NCBI RefSeq assembly: GCF_001077535.1 | Contig: NZ_CP011968.1 | Span: 2,108,001-2,172,000, forward strand | Direction: 5' to 3' | Origin: Clostridioides difficile ATCC 9689 = DSM 1296 | GTDB lineage: Bacteria; Bacillota; Clostridia; Peptostreptococcales; Peptostreptococcaceae | Length of the DNA: 64,000 nt | In this document: piece after piece, positions 8,919 through 17,765 of the stretch | Position numbering within the stretch: the first letter of the stretch is position 1 | Layout of the letters: every line of letters starts with the position of its first letter | The notes under the pieces: model-generated | Database searches by the model: none | Told to the model about the DNA's origin: nothing | The model's input: only the letters and a program-made list of their open reading frames with translations | Position numbers and translations under genes: made by a program

Positions 8919-11474
8919 CTAATTCTTATTTATTTCTGAAATAATATCACTCTTCAAAATTTGTCTTACTGGAATAATTACAGCAACTATACTAATAGTG
9001 ATATTTAAAATAATCATACCTATGTATAGAGGTGTATTTATTTTAAGAATTGGATTTATATATAAGTATACACGTTTTACCATAAAATAAATCATAAATT
9101 GTCCAATAACACTTCCAATTACCATTATAATACTTGCATAGAATCCATATAAAAAACCTTCTCTTATCATCATAAGTAAAAACTTATTATCCGTAATACC
9201 CATAGCTCTTAAAATTCCAAACTCATGTCTTCTTGAAAAAATTAAGTAACTTACTGTATTGATTATATGGAACAAACTTATTGCAAGAAGTACAAATACA
9301 ATACCATATATAAATAAGAGTTTTTGATTTAAGTAGGTATTATTTTTTTCAATAGCAATGGTATAATCTGTTACAATACATCTTTTTACATCACTTACAA
9401 CACTTTTTATGTTCTCAGACAATTCCTCACTGTTACTATCTTCTGTCTTTTTTATACTTACTGAATTATAATTTTCGATATCAAAGTTATTTTTCATTTG
9501 CCCATTCGTCATAACTATATCCATACCATAATCACCAATGAAATATATGTTATTTGCCATCACACGTTTTACAGTAGCAGCAACTACAAATTCTTTTGTT
9601 GTATAATCATTCTTATTTTCTTCTTTAAATTTAACAATTTCATCTGTTGGTTTCATTGTCTTTGGCACTTTAACTTTTATTGTATCTCCTGGATTTATAT
9701 CAACTGCATCATACATCCCAGTTCCATCCATAGGTAGTCTAACTATAACCTTATTATTTTTAACCATATCATGGGTATTAATCTCCCCATCTATAATATA
9801 AGAATTTAATCCTTCTAACATACCATTGTTATAACCATAAATATTTGTTTTTAAAAGATAGCCACCTTCATTTTGCTTTGTACAAATACCATCAAAAAAA
9901 GTCTTTATCCTGTAATCTTTTTCAAGAGGTTTAAAGAAATTTTTCCAAAATAGTTGTTCTTCTTTAATTTGCATAGCTCCAAATAAATATCTTACTGGAT
10001 AGACTTTTGATATTCCCTCAACATTGTTTAATCTTGAAATTTTATCTTTTGGTATACCTACATCAAAATCTGTTGTTTGCATAGTTATTTGGTAGTCAGA
10101 ATTTAAACCATCATCAGCTTTCATTGTAAGTTCATTGTTATTTTTAGTAAGCTGTATAGAGTAACTAGAACATAGAAATATAATTCCACCAAGTGATAAT
10201 GAAAACAAAATTCCAATAAACATTCCCTTTTTTTGAGTCATGTATTTATGAGATAATACTTTTGTCATGTTAGAGTGTTTTACACTTTCTAATATTCTCT
10301 TTTTCTTATTAGTAATCTTAAAGTTTTTCATAGATTCTATACTAGAGTATTTATTCAACTGATGTACAACACGTACAGCAATTAAAATTAACAACAATAA
10401 GATAAATAAAAAGCCTAAATAAATAGATTTTTCACTTATAAAAAATGCTCCTGGAACAATATCACTACTCAAAAATATATGTGGAAATTGTTCATATATT
10501 GTAGACGCTACTCCAATACCTAAGAAGCAACCTATAGGAAATCCAACAATAAAAAGTAAAAATAACTCTAAAAATAGTAGAAATAAAAGTTGTTTATTAT
10601 TAGCGCCTAATACTTCTAAAACCCCATATTGTGATATTCTCTGAAGTATTGAAACATGGAAAATACTATATACTGCTGCTGCACCAAACACTCCAACAAG
10701 CAATATAATTGCATTTGTATTTAGTTCTAAATTTTTTAAGAACTCAAATATATTATATTTTTCTATATTTTTTGGTGGTTTTACTCCAAATTCAACTGAA
10801 AGAGGCCAGTTTATATAAGTTTTTTCTTTTGATATGTTGAATTTTTTCATAAATTTATAATTTTGATTTTTAATATTTTTATTTTCATCATATTTTACAT
10901 AAACTATATAAGAATCCTTTTCTTTAGGCTGAAAATAATCGTTTACAAATCCCTCCAGAGCAGTTTCTGGGTTTGAAAGACTTGATAAAATACCACATAA
11001 CTTATAGATTTTACCATCTAAATTGATTTCTGTTCCAATTTCTTTGTTTACATTTAAATTGTTTAGAGAATATGTGTCAAGTACTATCTCTCCATCTTTA
11101 CTAGGAAGAGTTCCTTTTAATAATTTTCTACCTGTCATATCTAAATATGAAGAATCAGCATTTAAAAATTCTATAATAAAAGGTTCATCTATCTGATTTT
11201 TAGGTTTTGTAACGCCAAGTCTATCTACAGTGTATTCCTTTGATTTTTTATTTTCTTTAATTTTATTAAGTTGTTCCTTATCTACTTTATAGAAATAATG
11301 ATAATCTCCACTATCTTCCCTTATCTTTTCAATTCTACTTTTGTCTGCACTATGAACTAAAGAACCAATTCCCGTCAATAATGCTACTGATAGTACTATG
11401 CTTAAAACTATAGATATAGATTGTTTTTTATAATGCTTTATATATTGAATTGAAAATTTTACTAGAGACATCAT
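8919..11474 (-). CDS. FtsX/MacB-type ABC permease of a two-component-linked exporter
   Basis: This 851-residue permease has eight predicted membrane segments in a 1+3+1+3 layout: one at about 18-38, three between about 255 and 375, one near 420-440, and three at the C-terminus (about 735-840). Two large outside domains lie at about 40-250 and 445-735. This differs from classical BceB permeases, which have ten segments and a single large loop. The ATG overlaps the ATPase stop by 4 bases, so the two are translationally coupled. It is the last gene of the regulator-kinase-ATPase-permease set that starts at 13815. The role is probably export of, or resistance to, an envelope-active compound. Confidence 0.88.
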   Translation of the reverse strand: MMSLVKFSIQYIKHYKKQSISIVLSIVLSVALLTGIGSLVHSADKSRIEKIREDSGDYHYFYKVDKEQLNKIKENKKSKEYTVDRLGVTKPKNQIDEPFIIEFLNADSSYLDMTGRKLLKGTLPSKDGEIVLDTYSLNNLNVNKEIGTEINLDGKIYKLCGILSSLSNPETALEGFVNDYFQPKEKDSYIVYVKYDENKNIKNQNYKFMKKFNISKEKTYINWPLSVEFGVKPPKNIEKYNIFEFLKNLELNTNAIILLVGVFGAAAVYSIFHVSILQRISQYGVLEVLGANNKQLLFLLFLELFLLFIVGFPIGCFLGIGVASTIYEQFPHIFLSSDIVPGAFFISEKSIYLGFLFILLLLILIAVRVVHQLNKYSSIESMKNFKITNKKKRILESVKHSNMTKVLSHKYMTQKKGMFIGILFSLSLGGIIFLCSSYSIQLTKNNNELTMKADDGLNSDYQITMQTTDFDVGIPKDKISRLNNVEGISKVYPVRYLFGAMQIKEEQLFWKNFFKPLEKDYRIKTFFDGICTKQNEGGYLLKTNIYGYNNGMLEGLNSYIIDGEINTHDMVKNNKVIVRLPMDGTGMYDAVDINPGDTIKVKVPKTMKPTDEIVKFKEENKNDYTTKEFVVAATVKRVMANNIYFIGDYGMDIVMTNGQMKNNFDIENYNSVSIKKTEDSNSEELSENIKSVVSDVKRCIVTDYTIAIEKNNTYLNQKLLFIYGIVFVLLAISLFHIINTVSYLIFSRRHEFGILRAMGITDNKFLLMMIREGFLYGFYASIIMVIGSVIGQFMIYFMVKRVYLYINPILKINTPLYIGMIILNITISIVAVIIPVRQILKSDIISEINKN

Positions 11475-12157
11475 AGTACTTCACCACCAGTATTCACCAC
11501 AATTCCATCTTCAATATGGATAATTGAGTCGCATACTTGTGCTATATTTTCATTGTGTGTTACCATAAGTATCGTTTGATGGAATTTTGCACTACTTTCT
11601 TTTAATAAACATACCACTTCCATTGTAGTTTTACTATCGAGATTTCCTGTTGGTTCATCTGCTAATATAAGCGCAGGTTTATTTGCCAAAGCTCTAGCAA
11701 TTGCTACCCTCTGTTGTTGACCACCAGATAGTTCGCTTGGAAATTTTAAACGCTTATCCCAAATTCCCAATGTCTTCATCAGCATTTCAATATATTCATG
11801 GTCTATATGGTTTCCTTTATCTAATGTAACAGGAAGAGCTATATTATCATAAGTGTTTAATACGGGCATTAAACTGTAGTTTTGAAATATAAATCCTATA
11901 TTTCTTCTTCTAAACACTGTCAAATCTTTTTTTCCTATTTTAGATATGTTCTTTCCTTTAATTATTACATCACCTGAAGTTGGATTATCTAATCCACCTA
12001 TAATATTTAACAATGTGCTTTTTCCAGAACCAGAAGTTCCAACTATAGCAGTAAATGTATCTCGTTCAATTTCTATACTTACTCCATTTAAGGCTTTTAC
12101 TTTAGTCTCACCTTTTCCATAGTGTTTTACTAAATTATTCGTCACTAATATACTCAT
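11471..12157 (-). CDS. ABC transporter ATP-binding protein (MacB/LolD type)
   Basis: This 228-residue ATPase has all motifs: Walker A GTSGSGKST (about residues 40-48), Q-loop FIFQNYSLMP, signature LSGGQQQRVAIARAL, Walker B LILADEPTGNLDS and H-loop MVTHN. The GNLDS ending of Walker B is characteristic of the LolD/MacB/BceA group. It powers the adjacent permease. The start has AAGGAG 7 bases upstream. About 76 bases separate it from the kinase gene upstream, and they contain a possible regulator site. Confidence 0.95.
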   Translation of the reverse strand: MSILVTNNLVKHYGKGETKVKALNGVSIEIERDTFTAIVGTSGSGKSTLLNIIGGLDNPTSGDVIIKGKNISKIGKKDLTVFRRRNIGFIFQNYSLMPVLNTYDNIALPVTLDKGNHIDHEYIEMLMKTLGIWDKRLKFPSELSGGQQQRVAIARALANKPALILADEPTGNLDSKTTMEVVCLLKESSAKFHQTILMVTHNENIAQVCDSIIHIEDGIVVNTGGEVL

Positions 12158-12199
12158 TTAATTTCTCCTTTCAATACAGATATATGTTCTATAAAATAT

Positions 12200-12219
12200 T
12201 GTAAGTGACGATAATTACA
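12200..12219. promoter_or_regulatory. Possible response-regulator site upstream of the ABC genes
   Basis: TGTAA and TTACA half sites are separated by 10 bases in the short gap between the kinase and ATPase genes. Similar inverted TNACA/TGTAA half sites are known for Bce-type regulators. The match is short and the assignment is inference. Confidence 0.3.
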
Positions 12220-12233
12220 CTCATCCTACAAAA

Positions 12234-13142
12234 TTAGTTTAAACTCTTACAATTCTGTAAGAAGATACTAAAACAACATCCACTTCCTAGTTTAGATTCT
12301 ACTATAATGTTTCCATTTTCTTTTTCTAAAATTAATCTTGTAAGATATAGACCAATCCCTGTGCCATTTTGGTTTTCCACATTTTTACTTCTGTAAAATC
12401 TTTTAAAAATATCATTTAGTTCTCTACTATCAATACCTATTCCCTCATCTTTAATAGTAATCTTCGTATATAGTTCCATTTTTATTACAGAAATAGTAAT
12501 CGTGCTATCTGATGGTGAGTATTTTATTGCATTTTCTAAAACATTTACAATTGCTTCTATGGTCCACTTTTTATTATGAACTAATTTTATGTCTGAAAAT
12601 GGTTCGAGATTTATCCTTATATTTTTAGCTTCTGCTTTATTAAAGATAGTACTGATACTTTGAATAAGAGTATCTTTAATTAGTAGTTCTTCTACTTCAA
12701 ATTCTATAACTCCATCCTCTAATTTAGTCATTTTAAATAAGGATTGTAACAGCCAGTCAATCTTAAAAGTTTCATTTTTCATCTTTTGTAAAAACTCCTT
12801 CTTCTGTAATGTGGAAATATTTATATTCTCCAGAAGTTCACAATAAATGGTTATATTTGAAAGTGGAGTTTTTAATTGATGTGACATATTTGATATTAAA
12901 CCTTTAATCGCTTCTTTTTCTGACTTTGACTGTTCTACCTCTATTTCTATCATATCCTTAATTTTTTTTACTTGGTGAGAAATTTTTGACGCTCTTGTAT
13001 CCTTTGTATCTGGATAAGTAACTTCTTTACCTTCCAATATTTGATTTAACATCAAATTTAATTCATCATATCTTCTTTGATTTATTTTAGTAGATACTAT
13101 AAATATAACAACTGTACATATTATAAAGGCTAATATAAACAT
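12234..13142 (-). CDS. Sensor histidine kinase with minimal sensor domain
   Basis: The 302-residue kinase has one clear membrane segment at the very N-terminus (about residues 1-18) and no obvious outside domain. It has an H-box (SNMSHQLKTPLSNI, His about 87) and a HATPase domain with N (NVLENAIKYS), DEGIGID and GTGIGLYL boxes. Kinases without a sensor domain that sit beside ABC exporters often sense through the transporter. It begins one base after the response regulator stop. The partner gene order is regulator, kinase, ATPase, permease on the minus strand. Confidence 0.92.
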   Translation of the reverse strand: MFILAFIICTVVIFIVSTKINQRRYDELNLMLNQILEGKEVTYPDTKDTRASKISHQVKKIKDMIEIEVEQSKSEKEAIKGLISNMSHQLKTPLSNITIYCELLENINISTLQKKEFLQKMKNETFKIDWLLQSLFKMTKLEDGVIEFEVEELLIKDTLIQSISTIFNKAEAKNIRINLEPFSDIKLVHNKKWTIEAIVNVLENAIKYSPSDSTITISVIKMELYTKITIKDEGIGIDSRELNDIFKRFYRSKNVENQNGTGIGLYLTRLILEKENGNIIVESKLGSGCCFSIFLQNCKSLN

Positions 13143-13143
13143 A

Positions 13144-13815
13144 TTATTCTACCTCATTCCATAAATAACCCATTCCATAAGCTGTTTTTATATATTTTGG
13201 ATTAGATGGGTCATCCTCTACTTTTACTCTAAGTCTTCTTATATTTACAGATACAATATTATCATCAACATAATTTTCTTCGCTGTCCCAAATATGGTGT
13301 AAAATTTGTTCCTTTAATAATATTTGACCTTTATTTTCAATTAGATAACTTAGAAGCTTATATTCTACAGAGCTAAGTTCCAAACATTCTTTATTTTTAT
13401 ATACTTTTAGTAACTTTTGGTCCAATTTTATTCCATTGGAATATATTACTTTATTATTCGATTTTTTTCTTATTGCTACTTTGACTCTTGCCTTTAATAC
13501 AGATAAAGAAAATGGTTTTGTAATATAATCATCAAGCCCTATTTCTAATCCTTTTACTTCATCAATTTCTGAGTCTCTTGCAGTAAGCATTATAATTGGT
13601 ATATCTGACTTTTCCCTTATTATTTGACATACATCAAATCCATCTCCATCTGGAAGATTGCAGTCTAAGATTATAAAATCTATATTTTTACTATTAAATA
13701 TATTTAATCCTTCTTGTTTTGTATAAGCCTTAAATACATTAAATCCATCATTCTCAAATGCATAAAAAAGACCTTCATTTAAGTTTATATCATCTTCAAT
13801 AATTAATAAGTTCAA
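13144..13815 (-). CDS. OmpR-family response regulator
   Basis: This 223-residue regulator has a receiver domain (acidic pair near residues 8-9, phosphoacceptor Asp51 in FIILDCNLPDG, and the switch lysine in DDYITKPF) and a C-terminal winged helix (about 130-223; VDDNIVSVNIRRLRVKVE). Translation appears to start at a TTG preceded by AAGGAGAG. It heads the four-gene export module on the minus strand. Its promoter region is shared divergently with the iron-sulfur protein at 14077 and contains two nested palindromes. Confidence 0.95.
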   Translation of the reverse strand: MNLLIIEDDINLNEGLFYAFENDGFNVFKAYTKQEGLNIFNSKNIDFIILDCNLPDGDGFDVCQIIREKSDIPIIMLTARDSEIDEVKGLEIGLDDYITKPFSLSVLKARVKVAIRKKSNNKVIYSNGIKLDQKLLKVYKNKECLELSSVEYKLLSYLIENKGQILLKEQILHHIWDSEENYVDDNIVSVNIRRLRVKVEDDPSNPKYIKTAYGMGYLWNEVE

Positions 13816-13969
13816 TTTTACTCTCCTTTAGATTTTTTAGATAAATAATTATTTTCTTGCATTATCATACTAAAAATATTTTAATTTTATTTATTTCACT
13901 AAAAAGATTGTATTTAAATTTGTTTTCAAAATAAAAACATCATAATCAAGCATATAGTTATATATTTCC

Positions 13970-14046
13970 CAATTTAATTACGCTTAAATTGAAAATATAA
14001 CTTTATTCTTATATAATTAAATTATACAACAATAAAGTTATATTTT
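13970..14046. promoter_or_regulatory. Two adjacent palindromes in the divergent promoter region
   Basis: CAATTTAA/TTAAATTG (8-base arms, 6-base spacer, 13970-13991) abuts a perfect 16-base inverted repeat (13992-14007 with 14031-14046, 23-base spacer). Both lie between the response regulator (minus) and the reductive-dehalogenase-like gene (plus). They could be regulator sites, or a hairpin that insulates the two transcripts. Confidence 0.45.
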
Positions 14047-14076
14047 TTAAATATATTTTTACTAGGGGGAATAGAA

Positions 14077-15141
14077 TTGAAAAGGGTTGATGAGAGAAAT
14101 ACTATGTTTGCAAGAGCAAATTACAAAAAAGATAGTACTGCTTATAATGACTATTATAAGAAAAATCCTGACAAAAAAGAAATTGATGATAGTATAAGAA
14201 ATAGACCAAATTTATGTAGTGAAGGAACAATGACTTACAATGAGTTAAACTCTCCAATGGCAAGTAGTGCATTCGATTTTTTATCTGATATCAAATCTTT
14301 ATGCGAAGGAAAAGTTTCTGATACTAAAGTAGATGTAGATGCAAAGTCAATGACAAAAAAAATTAAGGGTCTTGCAAAGCAGTATGGAGCTTCTGTAGTT
14401 GGTATAACTAAATTAAAAGACTATCATATTTATACAAATAGGGGTAGACATGAAGAAAATTACGGTGAAGAAATTAATCTAACTCATAAGTATGCAATTG
14501 TATTTGGATGTGAGATGGATAAAGAAATGATAAATAGAGCTCCAATGATATGTGAAGTTATAGAAACATCAAAGTGCTATGTGGATGCATCTATCGTCGG
14601 CATGATTTTAAGTTACTATATAAGAAATTTAGGATATGATGCTAGAAATCATATGGATGCTAATTATTTAGTAATGCCTGTTTTTATAGCTCGTGATGCT
14701 GGTTTAGGAGATATAGGAAGAAATGCTATACTTACGAATAAAGATTATGGCTCTAGACTTAGATTAGGTGTTGTTACTACAGATATTCCTCTTTTAGAAG
14801 ATGAATATGTTGATTTTGGACTAGAAGATTTTTGTAAGGTCTGTAAAAAATGCTCTTTTAACTGCCCTTCTCATTCGCTTTCTAATGATATTAAAATTGG
14901 TGATGATGGAAAATATAATTGGGTAATTGAACATGAGACATGCTATATTAAATGGAGATATTTAGGTACAGATTGTGGTATGTGTATATCTGCTTGCCCA
15001 TTTAGCCAAAATCTCGAAACTATAAAGAATACTACTTCATTTAAGGGTAATAATGAGCTTATTCAAAAAGCTTTAGATGAGTATACTTCAAAATTTGGTA
15101 AAAGAATATTTATACCTGGAAATCCATCTTGGTTGAAATAA
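14077..15141 (+). CDS. Reductive-dehalogenase-like 4Fe-4S protein
   Basis: This 354-residue protein carries two ferredoxin-type cysteine clusters, CKVCKKCSFNCP (about residues 254-265) and C...CGMCISACP (about 288-308). Before them is a corrinoid-dehalogenase-like domain (about 110-245, with YVDASIVGMILSYYIRNLGYDA and IARDAGLGDIGRNAILTNKDYGSRLRLGVV). This matches the C-terminal half of reductive dehalogenases and relates to QueG. No Tat signal is present, so it is probably cytoplasmic. The start is a TTG after AGGGGGA. No rdhB-type membrane anchor is nearby. It is flanked by two exporter/two-component modules. A dehalogenating reaction is not proven by sequence. Confidence 0.75.
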   Translation: MKRVDERNTMFARANYKKDSTAYNDYYKKNPDKKEIDDSIRNRPNLCSEGTMTYNELNSPMASSAFDFLSDIKSLCEGKVSDTKVDVDAKSMTKKIKGLAKQYGASVVGITKLKDYHIYTNRGRHEENYGEEINLTHKYAIVFGCEMDKEMINRAPMICEVIETSKCYVDASIVGMILSYYIRNLGYDARNHMDANYLVMPVFIARDAGLGDIGRNAILTNKDYGSRLRLGVVTTDIPLLEDEYVDFGLEDFCKVCKKCSFNCPSHSLSNDIKIGDDGKYNWVIEHETCYIKWRYLGTDCGMCISACPFSQNLETIKNTTSFKGNNELIQKALDEYTSKFGKRIFIPGNPSWLK

Positions 15142-15146
15142 TTTTA

Positions 15147-15198
15147 TTTAATAAAGAATCTGTACTAGAATTTATCATAGGACAGGTTCTTTATTAAA
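15147..15198 (+). terminator. Intrinsic terminator after the iron-sulfur protein gene
   Basis: TTTAATAAAGAA-CTGT pairs with ACAG-TTCTTTATTAAA around an 18-base loop. The downstream sequence is A/T-rich. Confidence 0.75.
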
Positions 15199-15298
15199 TA
15201 TATAAATTTTTAAATACTTTTTCTCGTTTATAACAATTCAGCAATGTTTTTAGTCTATAATTGACATTATAAAATATTAAACTAAAAGGAGTAACTGT

Positions 15299-15985
15299 AT
15301 GGAAAAAATATTAGTAGTAGAAGATGATTCTATATTAAATAAAACTCTATCATATAACCTAATTGAAGATGGATATATAATTACTTCAAAATTTACAGCT
15401 AAATCTGCACTGAAGTCTATTTTTGAATGTGAATTTGATTTAATAATTTTGGATATTAATTTACCAGATAAAAGTGGGTTTGAATTATGTAATGAAATAA
15501 AGGAAAATTACAATATACCAATAATTTTTTTAACTGCTAATGATATGGAATGTGATATGATTAAAGGCTATGAACTTGGAGCTTTGGATTATATAACAAA
15601 ACCATTTAATATCAATATATTTAAACAGAAAGTTAAAGCTTTTTTAAATCATCTTACAGTAAAAACAAAACAAGATTACTATAGGGATGGATATCTTGAA
15701 ATTAACTTTTCTGAGTTATCTGCCAATATAAATGGAAATCAAATTATATTTACACCATTAGAATATCGTACTTTAAAACTGCTTACTGAAAATCCTAAAA
15801 GTATTTTAACAAGGAAAGTACTTTTAGAAAAACTCTGGGATATAGATGCTAACTTTGTAGATGAACATACTTTAACATCTGTTATAAGTAGGATTAGAAG
15901 CAAAATTGAAAAAGACAATCTTAAGTATATCAAAACGGTATATGGTATGGGATATATGTGGTTAGGTGAAAGAAATGAATTTTAA
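15299..15985 (+). CDS. OmpR-family response regulator
   Basis: This 228-residue protein has a receiver domain with phosphoacceptor Asp52 (LIILDINLPDKSGF) and the switch lysine in LDYITKPF, followed by a winged-helix DNA-binding domain (about 130-225; VDEHTLTSVISRIRSKIE). The ATG has AAAAGGAG upstream. The kinase gene overlaps its end by 20 bases. It is the first gene of the second complete regulator-kinase-ATPase-permease set, arranged as a mirror image of the set at 8919-13815. Confidence 0.95.
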   Translation: MEKILVVEDDSILNKTLSYNLIEDGYIITSKFTAKSALKSIFECEFDLIILDINLPDKSGFELCNEIKENYNIPIIFLTANDMECDMIKGYELGALDYITKPFNINIFKQKVKAFLNHLTVKTKQDYYRDGYLEINFSELSANINGNQIIFTPLEYRTLKLLTENPKSILTRKVLLEKLWDIDANFVDEHTLTSVISRIRSKIEKDNLKYIKTVYGMGYMWLGERNEF

Positions 15986-17006
15986 AAAATTTTCTTTTAG
16001 TTCTATTTATTTAATAATTGCTGTTGGTATAATTTTTACAGCTATTTTATTTAGTATCTCAATTTATCTAATAACTGATGATTTAAAACTAATTGCTCTA
16101 TTATTAATATATACAATAGTACTTTGTGGATTTATAGCATTAACAATATTTTTACTTCATAAAAAAATAGTTATATTTTGTTCTAAAATATGTCACACTT
16201 TAGATAGTATGATGAATAGTGAAGACAATATTGAAATTGAATTAGAAGAAGAAACTATTTTATCACGTATCAATCACAGATTAATTAGAATGTATGAAGT
16301 TATTCAAGAAAATCGCAATAGTATTGCTATAGAGAAAGCTGATTTACAAGAACTAGTTTCTGATATATCTCATCAAATTAAAACTCCTATTGCAAATTTA
16401 AAAATGATTAATACTACTCTACTAAATCAAACATTTAAAACAGAAATTCAAAAGGATTTTTTAATGGATATGGAAAACCAATTAGATAAATTAGATTTTT
16501 TAATGCAATCTATGGTAAAAACCTCCAGACTAGAGACAGGTATAATCACACTATCTAAAAAGAAAAATTCAATTTATGAAACAATTGCTACAGCACTTAG
16601 TGGAATTTTGTTTGATGCTGAAAAAAAGAATATTGAAGTTACAGTTGATTGTGACCCAAATTTATATATAATTCATGACAAGAAATGGACTTCTGAAGCT
16701 ATTTTTAATATATTAGATAATGCTGTAAAATACACAAATTCTAATGGTAAGATACATGTAGCTACAGAATGTTGGGTTATGTATACAAAAATAGATATTA
16801 TTGATAATGGAAAAGGAATATCAGAAAGTCATCAAGCAGAAATCTTTAAAAGATTTTATCGTGAAGAAGATGTCCATGACATAGAAGGTATTGGAATAGG
16901 TCTCTATCTTTCAAGAAAAATTATATCTCTTCAAGGTGGCTATATTAAAGTTACATCAGATATTGGAAAAGGGTCGACTTTTTCTATTTTCTTACCTAAT
17001 AAATAA
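15966..17006 (+). CDS. Sensor histidine kinase
   Basis: This 346-residue kinase has two membrane segments close together near the N-terminus (about 12-34 and 41-64) with almost no outside loop, the intramembrane-sensing layout. The H-box is SDISHQIKTPIANL (His about 136), and N (NILDNAVKYT), DNGKGIS and GIGIGLYL boxes are present. Overlap with the regulator gene indicates coupled translation. About 80 bases separate it from the ATPase gene, enough for an extra promoter regulated by its partner. Confidence 0.93.
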   Translation: MKEMNFKKFSFSSIYLIIAVGIIFTAILFSISIYLITDDLKLIALLLIYTIVLCGFIALTIFLLHKKIVIFCSKICHTLDSMMNSEDNIEIELEEETILSRINHRLIRMYEVIQENRNSIAIEKADLQELVSDISHQIKTPIANLKMINTTLLNQTFKTEIQKDFLMDMENQLDKLDFLMQSMVKTSRLETGIITLSKKKNSIYETIATALSGILFDAEKKNIEVTVDCDPNLYIIHDKKWTSEAIFNILDNAVKYTNSNGKIHVATECWVMYTKIDIIDNGKGISESHQAEIFKRFYREEDVHDIEGIGIGLYLSRKIISLQGGYIKVTSDIGKGSTFSIFLPNK

Positions 17007-17087
17007 ATTTTTAAATATTTCATTTGTAATGATTCTGCAACATTTTGGTTTTATACTGTATTTACAAGATGTTAAGGAGGTATTATT

Positions 17088-17753
17088 ATGAGTATTTTAC
17101 AAGTAATTAATTTAAAGAAATATTATGGACAAAGTTCAAACATTACAAAAGCTCTTGATGGTGTAACTCTATCTATTGAAAAAGGCGAATTTATTTCTAT
17201 TGTAGGTACATCTGGTAGTGGCAAATCCACATTATTAAATATGATGGGAGGATTAGATAATCCTACATCTGGAAAGGTTATTATAAAGGGTAAGGAATTA
17301 TCTACTATGACTGATGAACAGCTTACAATCTTTAGACGCAGAAATATAGGTTTTATATTTCAAAATTATAATCTTGTTCCTTTACTTAATGTATATGAAA
17401 ATATTATCTTACCAATAGGATTGGATGGAGAGACCATAGATAAGGATTTTATAAATGAAATTATAAATATGCTTTCTCTTGAAGAAAAATTATATGATAT
17501 GCCAAGTAATCTTTCTGGTGGTCAACAGCAACGTGTTGCTATAGCTAGAGCACTTGTAACAAAACCAGCTATTATACTAGCTGATGAACCAACAGGTAAC
17601 CTTGATAGTAGAACTAGTTCAGATGTACTGAGTTTACTTAAAGTGACAAGTAAAAAATTCAACCAAACAATTGTAATGATTACACACAATAATGAAATTG
17701 CACAACTAACTGATAGAATTATTCGTATTGAAGATGGAAAAATTGTTAACTAG
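17088..17753 (+). CDS. ABC transporter ATP-binding protein (MacB/LolD type)
   Basis: This 221-residue ATPase is a clear paralogue of the one at 11471. It has Walker A GTSGSGKST, Q-loop FIFQNYNLVP, signature LSGGQQQRVAIARAL, Walker B IILADEPTGNLDS and H-loop MITHN. The start has AAGGAGG about 8 bases upstream. The permease begins 12 bases after its stop. Together they form an exporter that probably responds to the kinase/regulator pair upstream. Confidence 0.95.
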   Translation: MSILQVINLKKYYGQSSNITKALDGVTLSIEKGEFISIVGTSGSGKSTLLNMMGGLDNPTSGKVIIKGKELSTMTDEQLTIFRRRNIGFIFQNYNLVPLLNVYENIILPIGLDGETIDKDFINEIINMLSLEEKLYDMPSNLSGGQQQRVAIARALVTKPAIILADEPTGNLDSRTSSDVLSLLKVTSKKFNQTIVMITHNNEIAQLTDRIIRIEDGKIVN

Positions 17754-17765
17754 GAGGTGTAGTAT

